A stretch of DNA of 64,000 bases from assembly GCF_001039275.2 (NCBI RefSeq), contig NZ_CP030117.1, positions 2,356,001-2,420,000 on the forward strand. Direction: 5' to 3'. Positions within the stretch are counted from its first letter, which is position 1. Each line of letters opens with the position of its first letter. Below, piece by piece: positions 52,791-63,505 of the stretch. The DNA comes from Brevibacillus brevis. GTDB taxonomy: Bacteria > Bacillota > Bacilli > Brevibacillales > Brevibacillaceae. Both the position numbers and the translations under genes were made by a program. Below the pieces are notes generated by a model. It was not told the DNA's origin. It did not search any database and saw only the letters and a program-made list of their open reading frames with translations.

Positions 52791-53915
52791 TTACATGATT
52801 CGCCCTGATGCGGGGAGATGTCGCATGCTTTTTGCTTTCGATGACCGCATGAGTGGAGGAACGGAAGATAAATAGAACAAGCCACCGTTGATGAACGAAA
52901 CCTCGATCCGCGGCTCGTATTGCCATGCCAGCTCGTCTTTTCGGCGTTGTCTCTCCTCATCTGGCGTGCTTTTTTTCCATTCTGCCTGATGAATCTCTTC
53001 ACGTGGAGTTGTTTGGATTCCATTTGCACGCAAAAAGTCGAGGATTCGTCCGCCAGAAGTCCGGTATTCGTCAAAAGATAGGGGCTGTTCGACAGAAGGT
53101 GGTCCAGCTGAATCAGGTTCGGGGTGCAGGGCTTCTCGCTCGAGTAACGACTGGGCTTCCGGCTGTTCTGATTCTTCTTCGGTTTCGTTTGCGTTTGTCT
53201 GCTCATTTTCTGGTTCTCGCCGTGCCAGCTCTTCATAATACGCTTCCAAGATGGCCATTTCTTCGCTCAGACGTGTACGCGCTTCCTCTGCCCATTGCTG
53301 ATCTTCTTGTTCCAGTGTATGCTCGACTTCCTGTTGTGCCATTTGGAGGGCTTCCTGTATGGTTACCTTTCGATCCAACGTGTAATAGTAATCGGGGATC
53401 GCAGGGGTCAAGGAAAGTGAAAATAAAAACGAAGTGAAATCCGTCACTATCCGTGGCTGATGCAAATTTATCCCCAGGTACAATAAAATGTCACGTCGCT
53501 TGTCACAAAGCAGAGATACCTTCAAGTTCATCCCGAGCCAAGGTACGAGAGGGGTTGACCGACGTTTGCCGGCATTGCCCAAGAGGCCCCCTTGTTGCTC
53601 GTACATACAGACAAAGCTGCCATGCTTTTTGGCTGAAGCGAAAATTTGTTGCATGCGTGCAGCTCCTAGATGCAGATGCTCGGATCGCAAACCTTCAGGC
53701 ATGCATTCCGGATGAAAACTAAAGGTGAGCACCAATGGCTGATAAGCCAAATTCATCTTATCCACCCAGCTCCAGTAAAAAGGACGATTGCCGATATCTT
53801 TGTCCACCTCGACAGGAAGTTTGACGGTGAAATAATCCGGGTGAGACTCAACGATATGGGCAGAAAAAGTCGCCAAATAGCGCTCGACAAATTGTCTGAC
53901 CTGTTGTTGCTGCAT
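52791..53915 (-). CDS. yqhG: YqhG family protein with acidic insertion
   Basis: A 374-residue soluble protein whose first about 200 residues match YqhG (HPDYFTVKLPVEVDKDIGNRPFYWSWVDKM, then MCMYEQQ). It is followed by an acidic, low-complexity stretch rich in Glu, Gln and Asn (about 215-290) that appears to lengthen the protein beyond the usual size. YqhG lies beside the SNF2 helicase YqhH and the gcv operon in Bacillus. Its biochemical role is unknown. It follows yqhH at 36 bases, so they are probably one operon. Confidence 0.88.
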   Translation of the reverse strand: MQQQQVRQFVERYLATFSAHIVESHPDYFTVKLPVEVDKDIGNRPFYWSWVDKMNLAYQPLVLTFSFHPECMPEGLRSEHLHLGAARMQQIFASAKKHGSFVCMYEQQGGLLGNAGKRRSTPLVPWLGMNLKVSLLCDKRRDILLYLGINLHQPRIVTDFTSFLFSLSLTPAIPDYYYTLDRKVTIQEALQMAQQEVEHTLEQEDQQWAEEARTRLSEEMAILEAYYEELARREPENEQTNANETEEESEQPEAQSLLEREALHPEPDSAGPPSVEQPLSFDEYRTSGGRILDFLRANGIQTTPREEIHQAEWKKSTPDEERQRRKDELAWQYEPRIEVSFINGGLFYLSSVPPLMRSSKAKSMRHLPASGRIM

Positions 53916-53951
53916 CAGGAGACCTCATTTCTTTTTCGTTTCCAACAAGAG

Positions 53952-55658
53952 TTATTGGTCAGCCGCCTCAGAAAGTGGAACAGCGTCTTTTGTTATTTTG
54001 CTTGCCCGAATCGCGTGTCCAATGTTATCGAGCTTCAACGCCATTTCTTTGGAGGAGCGGGAATCCATAATGATTTGAATCAGATTGTCTTCCAAGGAGT
54101 GACTTAAATTCAGGCGTTCCACAATATCATCGAGTTCGCCGATGACCATTTCAAATAGGTCGATTTTTTCATACAGCAGCTTGAGAATATGCTCTTCGAT
54201 CGTTCCGGTTGTCGATAAATTGTAAATGTGTACATCCCTTTTTTGTCCGAGACGATGGACGCGACCGATTCGTTGCTCCACTCGCATGGGATTCCAAGGC
54301 ATGTCGTAATTGATCACCTGATTGCAGAACTGCAAATTGATGCCTTCGCCGCCTGCTTCCGTAGCGATCAGGACTTGTGCACGATTTTGGAAAAGATCAG
54401 TCATCCAGTCCTTTTTGCTGCGTTTAAAGCCACCGCGGAAGGGGACGGAAGTAATGCCGTGGTCGTGCAAATACTTTTGCAGATAGTTTTGAGTTGCTCG
54501 GTACTCTGTAAAAATGATCACTTTATCGTTGATTTGTTGAATGAGCTCAACGGTTTTGGCAGCCTTGGAATGCGTTTCAATTTGTTTGATCAACTCGACT
54601 AGCTCAAGAATTTGTGCGCGTAAAGGAGAGTCCTCGCCCGTCCGCTGGTGCATGTTATACAGCGTCATGAACGCAGCTTCCTTACTGGAGCAGACCTCAC
54701 GCTGCAAGGTGATCAGAGCGAGCGAGTTGAAGCCGCCCATCCCAAATCCTGTTCGGTATTGCTCACGGACAAAGTGGGTCACACCTTCGTACAAGGTCAT
54801 TTCCTCAGGGGAAAGGTCAATCGGAATCGACTGAACGCGGCGACTGGTGAATTGAATACCGCCATCACTTCGTTTGTTGCGAATCATGACCTTTTCAATT
54901 TCTTCCCGCAATTTCTCGCTGTTTTTGGATTGGCGTTTGCCCTCTACGTAATTGGTAGAGAAGGTGGAAGTATGGCCGAGGTGACCTGGTTTTAACAAAT
55001 TGATGAGGTTGTACAGCTCGTCCATCTCGTTTTGAATAGGAGTTGCGGTAAGGAGCAAGCAATATTTTTTGCGGATTTCTTTGACGAACTGATAGTTTCG
55101 TGTCCGTTTATTTTTGAGTTTATGGGCCTCGTCGATGATGAGCATGTCGTAATCGATGTCGAGGACGTGACGCCTGTGAGGATCTCGTTTTGCTGTGTCT
55201 ATGGATGCGACCACGACTTCGTGTTGCCGCCACATATATTCTTTTTTTTGCGCGACTGCTGCAATGCCGAATTTTTGATGAAGCTCTTTTGTCCATTGAA
55301 TCACGAGAGAGGCTGGAACCAGAACGAGAATTTTTTTAGCCAAGCCGCGAACCATATATTCCTTCATGATCAAGCCTGCTTCGATCGTCTTTCCCAGACC
55401 GACCTCATCAGCGAGAATGGCTCGGCCGCGCATCTCTAATAGGACACGTTTCGCTGTTTCCAACTGGTGAGGAAAAGGCGACAAGAGTGGAAGATATTTC
55501 AGACATTGCAGCTGGTCAAATTCGCTAACAGCCATCGCTTCCTCGGCTTCCAATGAGAGCTTGAACAGCTCCCACTTATCCCAGGGTCCATCTTCTTGCA
55601 TACGTTCTGTAAGCGGATTGATCCAACTCGTATCAAATGAAATAGGAACATTCGGCAT
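53952..55658 (-). CDS. yqhH: SNF2-family DNA/RNA helicase YqhH
   Basis: A 568-residue SNF2/RapA-like ATPase. Motif I DEVGLGKTIEAG, motif II DEAHK (IIDEAHKLKN), motif III LLLTATPIQN, and the C-terminal motifs FTEYRATQNYLQ, GGEGINLQF and QRIGRVHRLGQ are intact. RapA-like proteins act on RNA polymerase or nucleic acids, but the specific role of YqhH is unknown. Start ATG after AAAGGAGTATCTTAT; a longer frame to 55706 is rejected. It is divergent from the glycine riboswitch. Confidence 0.93.
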   Translation of the reverse strand: MPNVPISFDTSWINPLTERMQEDGPWDKWELFKLSLEAEEAMAVSEFDQLQCLKYLPLLSPFPHQLETAKRVLLEMRGRAILADEVGLGKTIEAGLIMKEYMVRGLAKKILVLVPASLVIQWTKELHQKFGIAAVAQKKEYMWRQHEVVVASIDTAKRDPHRRHVLDIDYDMLIIDEAHKLKNKRTRNYQFVKEIRKKYCLLLTATPIQNEMDELYNLINLLKPGHLGHTSTFSTNYVEGKRQSKNSEKLREEIEKVMIRNKRSDGGIQFTSRRVQSIPIDLSPEEMTLYEGVTHFVREQYRTGFGMGGFNSLALITLQREVCSSKEAAFMTLYNMHQRTGEDSPLRAQILELVELIKQIETHSKAAKTVELIQQINDKVIIFTEYRATQNYLQKYLHDHGITSVPFRGGFKRSKKDWMTDLFQNRAQVLIATEAGGEGINLQFCNQVINYDMPWNPMRVEQRIGRVHRLGQKRDVHIYNLSTTGTIEEHILKLLYEKIDLFEMVIGELDDIVERLNLSHSLEDNLIQIIMDSRSSKEMALKLDNIGHAIRASKITKDAVPLSEAADQ

Positions 55659-55885
55659 ATAAGATACTCCTTTACATAGCTCTGCCATAACTTTCATGAT
55701 TAACATTAAAAAACTGAACGTTTATCTATTGTCAATGTGTTTTGTTAAGTTTTTCTGAATCTGGCTGTTAATTTGTATATTTTCAACTTTGGTCTCTCAT
55801 GGTAGGATAAAGAGGTAGTACATCCATTAGTATGGAAATGATAGCAAAAACTTATGTATGACCATGAAACAACCGCGAATGAAGG

Positions 55886-56139
55886 TAGTAGGGAGAGACT
55901 GCTTGAACGTTTGGCAGCGCCGAAGGAGCAAGCCGGTAACGGTGAATCTCTCAGGCAAAAGTACCTCTACTGGACGCAACTCTGGAGAGAGCTCACACGA
56001 GCCACCAAAGGGGAAACTTGCAAGTGGGGAAAGTAATTCCCATGTGATTCGCAAGGTAACTCTCAGGTACCAAGGACAGAGGAGGAGAAATGGGCGCCAT
56101 TATTTTGGTGTACCCGTTTTTCCCCCTCTGTTTTGTTTT
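55886..56139 (+). ncRNA. Tandem glycine riboswitch (gcvT leader)
   Basis: The leader has two glycine aptamers: the first about 55891-55990 (GGGAGAG, CGCCGAAGGAGCAAGCC, ATCTCTCAGGCAAAAG) and the second about 55991-56085 (GAGAGAGCTCACACGAGCCACC, then AACTCTCAGGTACCAAGGAC). Both carry the conserved CTCAGG segments. An expression platform with an intrinsic-terminator-like stem (CAGAGGAGGAG, then CCCCCTCTG, with TTTTGTTTT at 56131-56139) follows. Glycine binding normally turns this type on in Bacillus, so the glycine-cleavage genes are made only when glycine is abundant. Confidence 0.95.
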
Positions 56140-56239
56140 GGTCGATAAGACTCCTATCGACATAAGTGCAACTAAGGCCTCGCCAAAGGCTCAGCGAAGC
56201 CAAGTTTTCTAAGATCTTATTGTTCACAGGAGGTGCCAC

Positions 56240-57343
56240 ATGTCCAATTTGAAACGTACGCCACTATTTGATTCTTATGCAAAGTATGGCGCGAAAACCA
56301 TCGACTTCGGTGGTTGGGATCTGCCAGTGCAGTTTACAAGCATTGGTCAAGAGCATGAAGCCGTTCGGACAAAAGCTGGTCTATTTGATGTTTCCCATAT
56401 GGGAGAAGTGGACGTAAAAGGGGAAAACGCTCTTTCTTATCTCCAGCGTGTGACTACGAATGACGTGTCCAAGCTGGCAGTCGGGCAGGCGCAGTACAGT
56501 GTGCTTTGCTACCCAGATGGGGGGACGGTAGACGATCTGCTTGTTTACAAATATGCAGATGATCATTACCTGCTCGTCATCAACGCGGGGAATATCGACA
56601 AAGACTATGCGTGGCTAGAAGAACATCTGATTCCAGGCGTAACGATTGAGAATATTTCGCCACAAACAGCACAAATCGCGATTCAAGGTCCTTTGGCAGA
56701 ATCCATTCTGCAAAAGCTGACGACTACAGACTTATCTCAAATCGGCTTTTTCCGTTTTGAGCGTGATGTGCAAGTGAGCGGTATTCCGGGTTTGGTCTCC
56801 CGCACTGGCTATACTGGCGAAGATGGCTTCGAGATTTATTTGGATGCCGATCGTGCAGCAGAGCTGTGGGACATCTTGCTGGATGCGGGAAAAGAAGAAG
56901 GTCTTTTGCCGTGCGGTCTCGGTGCGCGCGATACGCTTCGTTTTGAAGCCAAGCTGCCACTGTACGGACAAGAGCTCAGCAAAGACATCACTCCGATCGA
57001 AGCGGGCATTGGCTTTGCTGTCAAGGTAGACAAAGAAGTGCCGTTCATCGGTCAAGAAGTGCTGAAGGCACAAAAAGAAAACGGTGCTCCCCGCAAGCTG
57101 GTAGGGATCGAAATGATCGACCGTGGGATTCCGCGCACGCATTACCCCGTCTATGTGGGGGAAGAGCTCATTGGCGAAGTGACGACGGGAACACAATCTC
57201 CAACCTTGAAGAAGAACGTCGGTCTCGCTCTCGTAAAAACCGAGCATGCCGCGTTAGGTACACAAGTAGAAGTAGAAATTCGCTTAAAACGTCTGAAAGC
57301 AGAAGTCGTTGCCGCTCCATTTTATAAACGCCCAAAAAACTAA
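56240..57343 (+). CDS. gcvT: Aminomethyltransferase GcvT (T-protein)
   Basis: A 367-residue tetrahydrofolate-dependent aminomethyltransferase of the glycine cleavage system. It contains the conserved [40 protein letters not shown] and ARDTLRFEA segments. It takes the aminomethyl group from lipoyl-GcvH, releases ammonia and makes 5,10-methylene-THF. ATG after AGGAGGTGCCAC. It is the first gene of the gcvT-gcvPA-gcvPB operon controlled by the glycine riboswitch. Confidence 0.96.
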   Translation: MSNLKRTPLFDSYAKYGAKTIDFGGWDLPVQFTSIGQEHEAVRTKAGLFDVSHMGEVDVKGENALSYLQRVTTNDVSKLAVGQAQYSVLCYPDGGTVDDLLVYKYADDHYLLVINAGNIDKDYAWLEEHLIPGVTIENISPQTAQIAIQGPLAESILQKLTTTDLSQIGFFRFERDVQVSGIPGLVSRTGYTGEDGFEIYLDADRAAELWDILLDAGKEEGLLPCGLGARDTLRFEAKLPLYGQELSKDITPIEAGIGFAVKVDKEVPFIGQEVLKAQKENGAPRKLVGIEMIDRGIPRTHYPVYVGEELIGEVTTGTQSPTLKKNVGLALVKTEHAALGTQVEVEIRLKRLKAEVVAAPFYKRPKN

Positions 57344-57384
57344 GCGATACACCACATACATCCTTTTAGAGGAGGACAACGTCC

Positions 57385-58737
57385 GTGAAATACCGCTACC
57401 TGCCCCAAACTGATCAGGACAAGCGCGAAATGCTGGAAACCCTCGGCATTTCGAGTATAGAAGAATTGTTTGCTGATATTCCGGAAGAAGTACGTTTCAA
57501 AGGTGCTTTGAATATTCCAGAAGCACTTTCCGAGCCAGATTTGGTGAAGTATTTTACACGCCTCGCAAATAAAAACGTAAACTTCAGCACGCATGTTAAC
57601 TTTCTGGGTGCGGGTGTTTATCAACATTACACGCCGAGCACAGTCAATCACATGCTGCTCCGCGGGGAATTCTTTACTGCTTATACACCTTATCAGCCAG
57701 AAATCAGCCAAGGTGAGCTGCAAGCTATTTTTGAGTTCCAAACGATGGTATGTGAGCTGACTGGCATGGAGGTAGCTAACTCCTCGATGTATGACGGCGC
57801 GACTTCTTTGGCAGAGGCAGCGATGATGGCTGCAGGTCACACTGGCAAAAAACGCGTAATCGTTTCCCGCGCTGTACATCCGGAAGCGCGTGGTGTTTTG
57901 AAAACATATGCGTATGGACAAAACGTTGAGCTGGTTGAAGTAGGTATCAACAGCGATGGCGTTACAGATACAGCGGCTTTGGAAGCGCTTGTTGATGAAA
58001 ACACAGCAGCGGTCATCGTGCAGTATCCGAACTTCTTCGGAAATGTAGAGGACTTGGGAGCGATTGAACCTATTGCGCACGGAAAAGGCGCACTGTTGAT
58101 CACATCCTCCAATCCGCTTGCTCTGGGTGTATTGGAGGCGCCGGGCAAATTGGGCGCAGATATCGTAGTTGGCGACATGCAGCCATTCGGTATTCCAGCA
58201 TCCTTTGGCGGACCACATTGCGGATATTTTGCTACCACAACCAAACTGATGCGCAAAATGCCAGGTCGTATCGTCGGTCAAACGAAGGACGAAAATGGCA
58301 AACGTGGCTTCGTATTGACGCTGCAAGCGCGTGAACAACATATTCGTCGTGAAAAAGCGACTTCTAATATCTGCTCGAACCAAGCGCTGCTCGCATTGGC
58401 TGCTTCCATTGCCATGACAGCACTCGGCAAGCAGGGTGTACAAGAAATGGCGATGATGAACCTGCAAAAAGCTCATTACGCCAAAAATGCCCTGGAAGCA
58501 AAAGGCTTGGAGATCGTATTCACTTCTCCATTCTTCAACGAGTTTGTCGTGAAGCTGAACAAACCAGTTGCAGAAGTGAACAAAGGTCTGTTGGCTGCTG
58601 GAATGATCGGGGGTTATGATCTCGGTCTCGACTATCCAGAGTTTGCGAATCATACCTTGCTTGCAGTAACCGAGCTACGTACCAAAGAAGAAATCGACAC
58701 ATTGGCGGCTGAATTGGAGGCGATCACACGTGCGTAA
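57385..58737 (+). CDS. gcvPA: Glycine dehydrogenase (decarboxylating) subunit 1
   Basis: A 450-residue PLP-fold protein, the N-terminal subunit of the split P-protein. [32 protein letters not shown] and [16 protein letters not shown] are characteristic. The catalytic lysine is in the partner subunit GcvPB. It begins 41 bases after gcvT and overlaps gcvPB by eight bases. The decarboxylation of glycine is the first step of cleavage. Confidence 0.96.
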   Translation: MKYRYLPQTDQDKREMLETLGISSIEELFADIPEEVRFKGALNIPEALSEPDLVKYFTRLANKNVNFSTHVNFLGAGVYQHYTPSTVNHMLLRGEFFTAYTPYQPEISQGELQAIFEFQTMVCELTGMEVANSSMYDGATSLAEAAMMAAGHTGKKRVIVSRAVHPEARGVLKTYAYGQNVELVEVGINSDGVTDTAALEALVDENTAAVIVQYPNFFGNVEDLGAIEPIAHGKGALLITSSNPLALGVLEAPGKLGADIVVGDMQPFGIPASFGGPHCGYFATTTKLMRKMPGRIVGQTKDENGKRGFVLTLQAREQHIRREKATSNICSNQALLALAASIAMTALGKQGVQEMAMMNLQKAHYAKNALEAKGLEIVFTSPFFNEFVVKLNKPVAEVNKGLLAAGMIGGYDLGLDYPEFANHTLLAVTELRTKEEIDTLAAELEAITRA

Positions 58738-60199
58738 CGACCAGGAGAAAGCACTGATCTTTGAAATGAGCAAACCAGGCCGTGTGGGCTACAATTTGCC
58801 GGCATTGGATGTTCCAGAAGTAGAAGTAGCAAGCCTTTTGCCAAAGCACCTCATACGCGAAACGCCGGCTGAGCTGCCAGAAGTATCTGAGCTGCAATTG
58901 GTTCGTCACTATACCGAACTGTCTCGTCGCAACCACGGGGTAGACAATGGGTTCTATCCGCTTGGTTCCTGCACGATGAAATACAACCCAAAAATCAACG
59001 AAGATGTCGCCCGTTACGCAGGCTTCGCGCAGACACATCCGTACCAACCAGAAGAAACCGTACAGGGCGCATTGGAGCTGTTGTATAACCTGCAAGAAGA
59101 ACTGGGTGAAATTACAGGCATGGACGCAGTTACCCTGCAACCAGCGGCTGGTGCTGCGGGCGAGTGGACAGGTCTGATGATGATCCGTGCCTACCACGAG
59201 AGCCGAGGGGAAGGACATCGTACCAAAGTAATCGTGCCGAACTCCGCACATGGTACGAATCCGGCATCTGCTGCTGTAGCTGGTTTGGATACTGTAACCA
59301 TCGCATCTGACGAGCGTGGTTTGGTTGACATTCAAGCGTTGCGTGATGCAGTAGGACCTGACACGGCTGCTTTGATGCTGACGAACCCGAACACACTCGG
59401 ATTGTTTGAAGAAGATATTGTGGAAATGGCGAAAATCGTTCATGAAGCTGGCGGCCTCTTGTATTACGATGGTGCGAATGCGAACGCGATTTTGGGAATT
59501 GCCCGTCCGGGAGACATGGGCTTCGACGTGGTGCATCTGAACTTGCACAAAACGTTTACAGGGCCTCACGGCGGTGGTGGTCCAGGTGCAGGTCCGGTCG
59601 GCGTGAAAAAAATTCTCGAGCCATTCCTGCCTACACCAATCGTAGCGAAAAAGGAAGACGGAAGCTTCTACTGGGACAGCAATCGTCCGGCTTCCATCGG
59701 TCGCGTAAAAGGCTACAACGGAAACTTCGGTATTCTCGTTCGTGCGTACAGCTACATCCGTACCATGGGTCCAGAAGGCTTGCTGCAAGTTTCTCAAAAT
59801 GCGGTGCTCTCCGCCAACTACATGATGCGTCGTCTGGCAACGGCTTATCATCTGCCATTTGATCGCGTCTGCAAGCATGAGTTCGTCCTGTCTGGTGTAA
59901 TCCAGAAGAAGCTGGGCGTACGCACGCTCGACATTGCAAAACGCTTGCTCGACTTCGGCTATCACCCGCCAACGATCTACTTCCCATTGATCGTCGACGA
60001 GTGCCTCATGATCGAACCGACCGAAACCGAGACAAAAGAAACGCTCGATGAGTTCATCGACGTGATGCTGCAAATCGCCCGCGAGTGCGAGGAAACACCA
60101 GAAATCGTTCAGGAAGCTCCTCATACTACTGTAGTCAAACGTTTGGATGAAGCGACAGCGGCAAGAAAGCCAATCCTGCGTTATCAACCGCAAGCATAA
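58730..60199 (+). CDS. gcvPB: Glycine dehydrogenase (decarboxylating) subunit 2
   Basis: A 489-residue C-terminal subunit of the P-protein. [24 protein letters not shown] and the PLP-lysine segment [17 protein letters not shown] are present. It forms the active P-protein with GcvPA. The operon ends with a terminator; GcvH, GcvL and lipoate genes other than lipM are not in the window. Confidence 0.96.
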   Translation: MRNDQEKALIFEMSKPGRVGYNLPALDVPEVEVASLLPKHLIRETPAELPEVSELQLVRHYTELSRRNHGVDNGFYPLGSCTMKYNPKINEDVARYAGFAQTHPYQPEETVQGALELLYNLQEELGEITGMDAVTLQPAAGAAGEWTGLMMIRAYHESRGEGHRTKVIVPNSAHGTNPASAAVAGLDTVTIASDERGLVDIQALRDAVGPDTAALMLTNPNTLGLFEEDIVEMAKIVHEAGGLLYYDGANANAILGIARPGDMGFDVVHLNLHKTFTGPHGGGGPGAGPVGVKKILEPFLPTPIVAKKEDGSFYWDSNRPASIGRVKGYNGNFGILVRAYSYIRTMGPEGLLQVSQNAVLSANYMMRRLATAYHLPFDRVCKHEFVLSGVIQKKLGVRTLDIAKRLLDFGYHPPTIYFPLIVDECLMIEPTETETKETLDEFIDVMLQIARECEETPEIVQEAPHTTVVKRLDEATAARKPILRYQPQA

Positions 60200-60211
60200 T
60201 TCTAGATTCCA

Positions 60212-60246
60212 GGAAAAGTCGCCTGTTGTTACGGGCGGCTTTTCTT
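60212..60246 (+). terminator. Terminator of the gcv operon
   Basis: GAAAAGTCGCC pairs with GGCGGCTTTTC around a 9-base loop, followed by T-rich sequence. Confidence 0.85.
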
Positions 60247-60298
60247 TCGGATTGGTGCTATCATGAGGGAAGAAGAGGCAGGGGAGGGTTCGAGCCGA

Positions 60299-61378
60299 AT
60301 GACGAAAAGGATTGTGTTTACCGGTGGTGGTTCGGCAGGACATGTCACTGTGAATCTTGCACTCATCCCCCACTTTATCAAGCTGGGTTGGGAAGTCGCC
60401 TACATTGGTTCTGCGACAGGGATCGAACGAGAGCTGGTCGCCAGCCATCCGGATGTCCGCTATGTTGGCATTTCTTCAGGAAAACTGCGACGTTACTTTG
60501 ATTGGAAAAACATGAGTGACCCGCTGCGAGTCCTCAAAGGCATTTGGCAAGCTTCTCGCTTTCTCGGCAAGTGGAAGCCGGATGTGATTTTTTCCAAAGG
60601 GGGCTTCGTCTCCGTGCCAGTCGTATTTGGGGGGTGGCTAAACCGTCTTCCTGTTGTTATCCATGAATCCGATCTGACACCCGGTCTCGCAAACAAGCTG
60701 GCTGTCCCTTTTTCCAGCAAGGTGTGCGTAACATTTCCAGATACGCTTTCGAAAGTGCCGAAAAACAAAGGGATTCACGTAGGTGCAGTTGTGCGAGATG
60801 AGCTGAAGCAGGGTAGAAGAGAAGCGGGCCTGGTATCCTGCTCCTTTTCTGCAAAGAAACCTGTCCTGCTTGTCATGGGTGGAAGCTTGGGAGCACGAAG
60901 AATAAACGAGGCGGTACGCCATTCGCTTACTGCTTTGCTTGAGCATTTTTCAATTGTACATATTTGTGGCAAAAATCAAGTAGATGAAACGATTCAGGTG
61001 GCAGGCTACAAGCAATTCGAGTATGTCCAGGAGGAATTACCCGATTTGTTGGCGATGGCTGATCTTGTCGTGTCACGAGCAGGCTCCAATGCGATTTATG
61101 AGTTTTTAGCCCTGCAAAAGCCAATGCTTTTGATACCGTTGTCCCGTGAAGCAAGTCGGGGCGATCAGATTTTAAATGCACAGTCCTTTGAAAGGCAGGG
61201 CTTGTGTCATGTTCTGCTAGAAGAAGAGCTAACGGATGATCGCTTTTTTCAAGCGGTGAATGACTTGCAAAAGAGCAGGGAGTCCCTCTTACGGCGAATG
61301 CGCGAAGAGAATGAGAAGAAAACAGATGCATTGGCGCAGGTCTTGGCCATTTTGCAGGAAACAGCCCACGCAAAATAG
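60299..61378 (+). CDS. Second MurG-like UDP-GlcNAc transferase
   Basis: A 359-residue GT-B glycosyltransferase of the MurG family. The N-terminal TGGGSAGHV (9-16), FSKGGFVSVPVV and HESDLTPGLANKL sites, and the C-terminal VVSRAGSNAIYEFLALQKPMLLIPL binding region, are as in MurG. Its placement after gcv and before lipM, rather than in the dcw cluster, suggests a paralogue like the second MurG-like protein of some Bacillus species. Start ATG after GGGAGGG; an in-frame ATG at 60263 lies before that ribosome site. Its lipid-linked substrate could differ from lipid I. Confidence 0.85.
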   Translation: MTKRIVFTGGGSAGHVTVNLALIPHFIKLGWEVAYIGSATGIERELVASHPDVRYVGISSGKLRRYFDWKNMSDPLRVLKGIWQASRFLGKWKPDVIFSKGGFVSVPVVFGGWLNRLPVVIHESDLTPGLANKLAVPFSSKVCVTFPDTLSKVPKNKGIHVGAVVRDELKQGRREAGLVSCSFSAKKPVLLVMGGSLGARRINEAVRHSLTALLEHFSIVHICGKNQVDETIQVAGYKQFEYVQEELPDLLAMADLVVSRAGSNAIYEFLALQKPMLLIPLSREASRGDQILNAQSFERQGLCHVLLEEELTDDRFFQAVNDLQKSRESLLRRMREENEKKTDALAQVLAILQETAHAK

Positions 61379-61449
61379 CCCATCAAAAGCTTGCCGTCCT
61401 TCATGCCAGAAGCGTACAATGAAGGCGTTGTGAATGAGGAGGTACATAG

Positions 61450-62280
61450 ATGGAACAGTGGCGCTATATCGTGACGGAAGCAATGTCACCCGCGATGAAT
61501 ATGGCAGTAGATGAAGCAATTTTGCAGTTGCACAGTGAGGGCAAGGTTCCCCCGACCGTTCGTTTTTACACGTGGGACCCGGCGACACTGTCAATTGGTT
61601 ATTTCCAGAAGGCCATCAAGGAAATCAACCTGGAGGAAGTTCAAAATAGAGGACTGGGCTTTGTTCGCAGAGCGACAGGAGGGCGTGCTGTTCTCCACGA
61701 TCAGGAGCTGACATACAGTGTCATCGTATCCGAAGACCATCCGAAAATGCCTTCGAGTGTGACGGAAGCCTACAAAATCATCAGTCTGGGACTGCTGCAC
61801 GGATTCCAAAACCTTGGACTCTCGGCGGAAATGGTCTCCTTGGCAAGTGAAGAGGAGAAGGAAAAGTACAATTCGCCAGGATCATCCGCCTGCTTCGATT
61901 CGCCCTCTTGGTATGAGCTCGTGGTAGAGGGGAAAAAAGTAGCGGGCAGCGCTCAGACCAGACAAAAGGGTGTTATTCTTCAGCACGGCTCTATTCTGCT
62001 TGATATGGACGTAGATTTGCTATTCTCGCTCTTGCATTTCCCATCGGAGCGGGTAAAACAACGGATGATCGATAGTTTCCGACAAAAAGCAGTGACGATC
62101 AACGAAGTAAGCCCTCGGCCAATCAGTCTCCAAGAATCCATCGAGGCGTTCTCGAAAGGCTTTGCATCCGGATTGGAAGTGGAGCTGATCCCTTCAAAGC
62201 TTACCGATGAAGAACTCGCGTTGGCAGAAGAACTCGTTAAGACGCGCTATGCCACAGACGAATGGAATCTGCGTCGTTAA
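61450..62280 (+). CDS. lipM: Octanoyltransferase LipM
   Basis: A 276-residue protein of the lipoate-protein-ligase-like family. It has [18 protein letters not shown], the catalytic Cys in [13 protein letters not shown] (about C148) and a conserved Lys before VAGSAQ (about K163). LipM transfers octanoate from ACP to GcvH in lipoate synthesis; in B. subtilis yqhM/lipM also lies downstream of the gcv genes. The link to glycine cleavage is therefore sensible. ATG after GAGGAGGTACATAG. Confidence 0.93.
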   Translation: MEQWRYIVTEAMSPAMNMAVDEAILQLHSEGKVPPTVRFYTWDPATLSIGYFQKAIKEINLEEVQNRGLGFVRRATGGRAVLHDQELTYSVIVSEDHPKMPSSVTEAYKIISLGLLHGFQNLGLSAEMVSLASEEEKEKYNSPGSSACFDSPSWYELVVEGKKVAGSAQTRQKGVILQHGSILLDMDVDLLFSLLHFPSERVKQRMIDSFRQKAVTINEVSPRPISLQESIEAFSKGFASGLEVELIPSKLTDEELALAEELVKTRYATDEWNLRR

Positions 62281-62288
62281 ACCATAAA

Positions 62289-62336
62289 GAAAAGCTCTCT
62301 CGGATGTATATGCTGCATACCGAGAGAGCTTTTTTT
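62289..62336. terminator. Bidirectional terminator between lipM and the aminotransferase gene
   Basis: AAAAGCTCTCTCGG pairs with CCGAGAGAGCTTTT across a 16-base loop. Confidence 0.88.
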
Positions 62337-62338
62337 CA

Positions 62339-63190
62339 TTACACGAGTACACTTGTGTTGATATGCTGTTCAAACAAATCTTGTAGCGTAAGAACGACTG
62401 GTCCCGGCTTTCCGTTGCCCACAGCAACGCCATCTACCGAGATGAGCGGCATGATTTCCGCGGTCGTGCTGGTGAGGAATACTTCATCGGCTTGCTTCAA
62501 GAAAGCAATGTCGAATGCTTCTTCATGAACAGTGATGCCATTGTCCCGAGCCAAATCAATGACCACTTGGCGGGTAATTCCGTGCAGGATCAGATTGTCA
62601 GCTTGATGCGTATACAGCTTGCCATTTTTCACGACGAACAAATTGGAAGAGCTGCACTCTGTGATAACGCCGTTGCGGTGCAAAATCGATTCTTGGGCAC
62701 CTGCATCCTTTGCGTATTGTTTGACAAGAACAGCCCCTAGCAGATTGAGCGTTTTAATATCGCAACGCAGCCAGCGGATATCTTCGATGAGCTGAGCGGA
62801 CCAGCCTTTTTTCATATCGGCGACAGGGCGGTCCTTGTGACGGACAAAGCCCATGATCACAGGCTTGATACCAGACGGAATATCGTGTACACGCGGAGAG
62901 GTGCCACGAGATACTTGCAAGTAAAGGCTGGCGTCATCATTTTCCGTGATGTTGTTTTTGGACATGAGCTGATTCGCTAAGTCTGTCAGCTCTTCTTCGC
63001 TCCAAGGAAGCTCCATTTTTATTTCTTTGGCACTTCGAAACAAACGGGTAAGATGTCCATCCCATTGATACATGCGCCCCTTATAAATGCGTACTACCTC
63101 ATATATGCCATCCCCAAAGTTATAACCGCGGTCTTCTGGATGAACTGCGACTTGCCCTTCTTCTACCCATTTGCCATCTACATAGAGCAT
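62339..63190 (-). CDS. dat: D-amino-acid (D-alanine) aminotransferase
   Basis: A 283-residue class IV PLP aminotransferase. The N-terminal RGYNFGDGIYEV, the LYLQVSRGTSPRVHDIP motif of D-amino-acid transaminases, and the PLP lysine in RCDIKTLNLLG (about K146) match DAAT of thermophilic Bacillus. It interconverts D-alanine and D-glutamate with their keto acids, supplying D-glutamate for peptidoglycan. Start ATG after GGGGGAAGTACC. Branched-chain aminotransferase is the closest alternative. Confidence 0.92.
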   Translation of the reverse strand: MLYVDGKWVEEGQVAVHPEDRGYNFGDGIYEVVRIYKGRMYQWDGHLTRLFRSAKEIKMELPWSEEELTDLANQLMSKNNITENDDASLYLQVSRGTSPRVHDIPSGIKPVIMGFVRHKDRPVADMKKGWSAQLIEDIRWLRCDIKTLNLLGAVLVKQYAKDAGAQESILHRNGVITECSSSNLFVVKNGKLYTHQADNLILHGITRQVVIDLARDNGITVHEEAFDIAFLKQADEVFLTSTTAEIMPLISVDGVAVGNGKPGPVVLTLQDLFEQHINTSVLV

Positions 63191-63505
63191 GGTACTTCCC
63201 CCTCAAGATTCCAATCCGTTTCTTTCAAACGGTATTTTGTTGATTCCACCTTAGCAAAAGGCAAGGACATCGGTCAATTTGAAAGTCGCCTTTTCTTTAT
63301 CAATAATTTTACGGAGTAAAGCCCCTTTCTATTAAGAATTCATATGGAAGGGAGTCACGCGAAATATCGACGTTTTGGGCAAAAGAAAGCGAAAGCTGTC
63401 CAGGGATGGCGCAGGATGAAGTTATTTGACTAACTATTCTGACTAGACTCGGTTTGTCGTAACCGCCCATAATAAATGCAAAGAGCGAAGGAAAGGGAGA
63501 ATGCC
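63191..63505. other. Intergenic region of 315 bases
   Basis: This lies between the divergent aminotransferase and aminopeptidase genes. I saw no riboswitch, terminator, repeat or convincing promoter consensus pair in it. A TTGACT hexamer lies near 63428, and no matching -10 was found at normal distance. Confidence 0.5.

Noticed and set aside
51823..52926. Longer start for the secreted 285-residue protein
   Set aside because: The extended N-terminus overlaps the end of yqhG and has basic, non-signal-like composition, while the GTG at 52680 has a ribosome site and signal peptide.
58724..60448. 574-codon open frame antisense to gcvPB
   Set aside because: Its product is unusually rich in Arg, Cys, His, Gln and Phe and it mirrors the codon pattern of gcvPB; it has no ribosome site and no recognisable domain. 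The similar antisense frame at 57340-58653 opposite gcvPA is rejected for the same reason.
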